64,000 nucleotides of DNA from Adhaeribacter arboris (GTDB lineage Bacteria > Bacteroidota > Bacteroidia > Cytophagales > Hymenobacteraceae): the NCBI RefSeq assembly GCF_003023845.1, contig NZ_PYFT01000001.1:4898001-4962000 (forward strand). Reading direction: 5' to 3'. The position numbers and the translations under genes are program-made. Each line of letters opens with the position of its first letter. The stretch's first letter is position 1. The notes below the pieces were generated by a model. The model saw only the letters and a program-made list of their open reading frames with translations. It had not been told where the DNA came from and searched no databases. Shown here piece by piece: positions 63,925-64,000 of the stretch.

Positions 63925-64000
63925 ATTTCCCCAAGTAAAATGTACGCGAAGAATTAACTAGTATTTGCTTCTGTAAGGTTGTTATTTCAACCAGGTTTTA

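Noticed and set aside
1-64000. tRNA, rRNA, CRISPR array, prophage or insertion sequence
   Set aside because: No cloverleaf with a GGTTCRANYCC arm, no regularly spaced direct repeats and no transposase, integrase (other than housekeeping XerC) or phage structural genes were found.

Overview
The window reads as chromosomal DNA of a Bacteroidota species, most likely order Cytophagales and family Hymenobacteraceae (Adhaeribacter-like). This is an inference from gene content: a SusC/SusD pair, many short lipoproteins, rpsU-xerC-hpf, LptC and PpiD-like proteins, ECF sigma factors followed by membrane proteins, and several promoters close to the Bacteroidota consensus TTTG-N19-TAnnTTTG. I found no tRNA, rRNA, CRISPR array, prophage or intact insertion sequence.

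Layout. 1-6.2 kb: envelope assembly genes (end of coaX, an outer-membrane barrel, lptC, a 58-residue membrane protein, a CorC-type CBS protein, a PpiD/SurA-like chaperone). 6.4-15.6 kb: a TPR protein, gluconokinase, a nucleoside-type permease, a Gfo/Idh dehydrogenase, an ECF sigma factor with a membrane partner, and two low-GC orphan genes. 15.7-30 kb: an unusual exported-enzyme locus, described below. 30.7-35.2 kb: an LpxH-like phosphoesterase, a glycosyltransferase, a GH1 glycosidase and a membrane protein. 35.3-39.9 kb: metK, then convergently hpf, xerC and rpsU, and an acyl-CoA dehydrogenase. 40.1-45.2 kb: polysaccharide export (Wza-like, Wzc-like BY-kinase, PHP-type phosphatase) plus an NAD-dependent epimerase. 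45.3-52 kb: a TPR protein, phosphosulfolactate synthase, DedA, aroE and a second ECF sigma factor with an outer-membrane partner. 52-56 kb: a patch of very small secreted, membrane and lipoprotein genes. 56-64 kb: uvrB, a lipoprotein, two GNAT acetyltransferases, small membrane proteins, a large radical-SAM protein and a decayed TPR gene.

The standout is 16.9-29.7 kb. Four enzymes there each begin with a twin-arginine (Tat) signal: an HisC-like aminotransferase, an L-amino-acid/monoamine oxidase-like flavoenzyme, a class V aminotransferase/epimerase-like enzyme and a D-amino-acid-oxidase-like flavoenzyme. A RidA with a secretion signal lies among them, and upstream in one operon are a SusC porin, a SusD lipoprotein and a small lipoprotein. 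The parts suggest uptake of amino compounds or peptides through SusCD, periplasmic oxidation or transamination, and hydrolysis of the resulting imines by exported RidA. The D-amino-acid-oxidase homologue also appears circularly permuted: the segment that normally ends the protein (GLRP...HNYGHGGSG) precedes the FAD-binding glycine motif, and the protein stops exactly where that segment would normally start.

Regulatory and repeat features include a 62-nt perfect palindrome between metK and hpf, a 15-bp inverted repeat overlapping a candidate promoter ahead of susC, a structured susC-susD spacer, and a dispersed intergenic repeat present twice in opposite orientations (about 22.6 and 38.6 kb).
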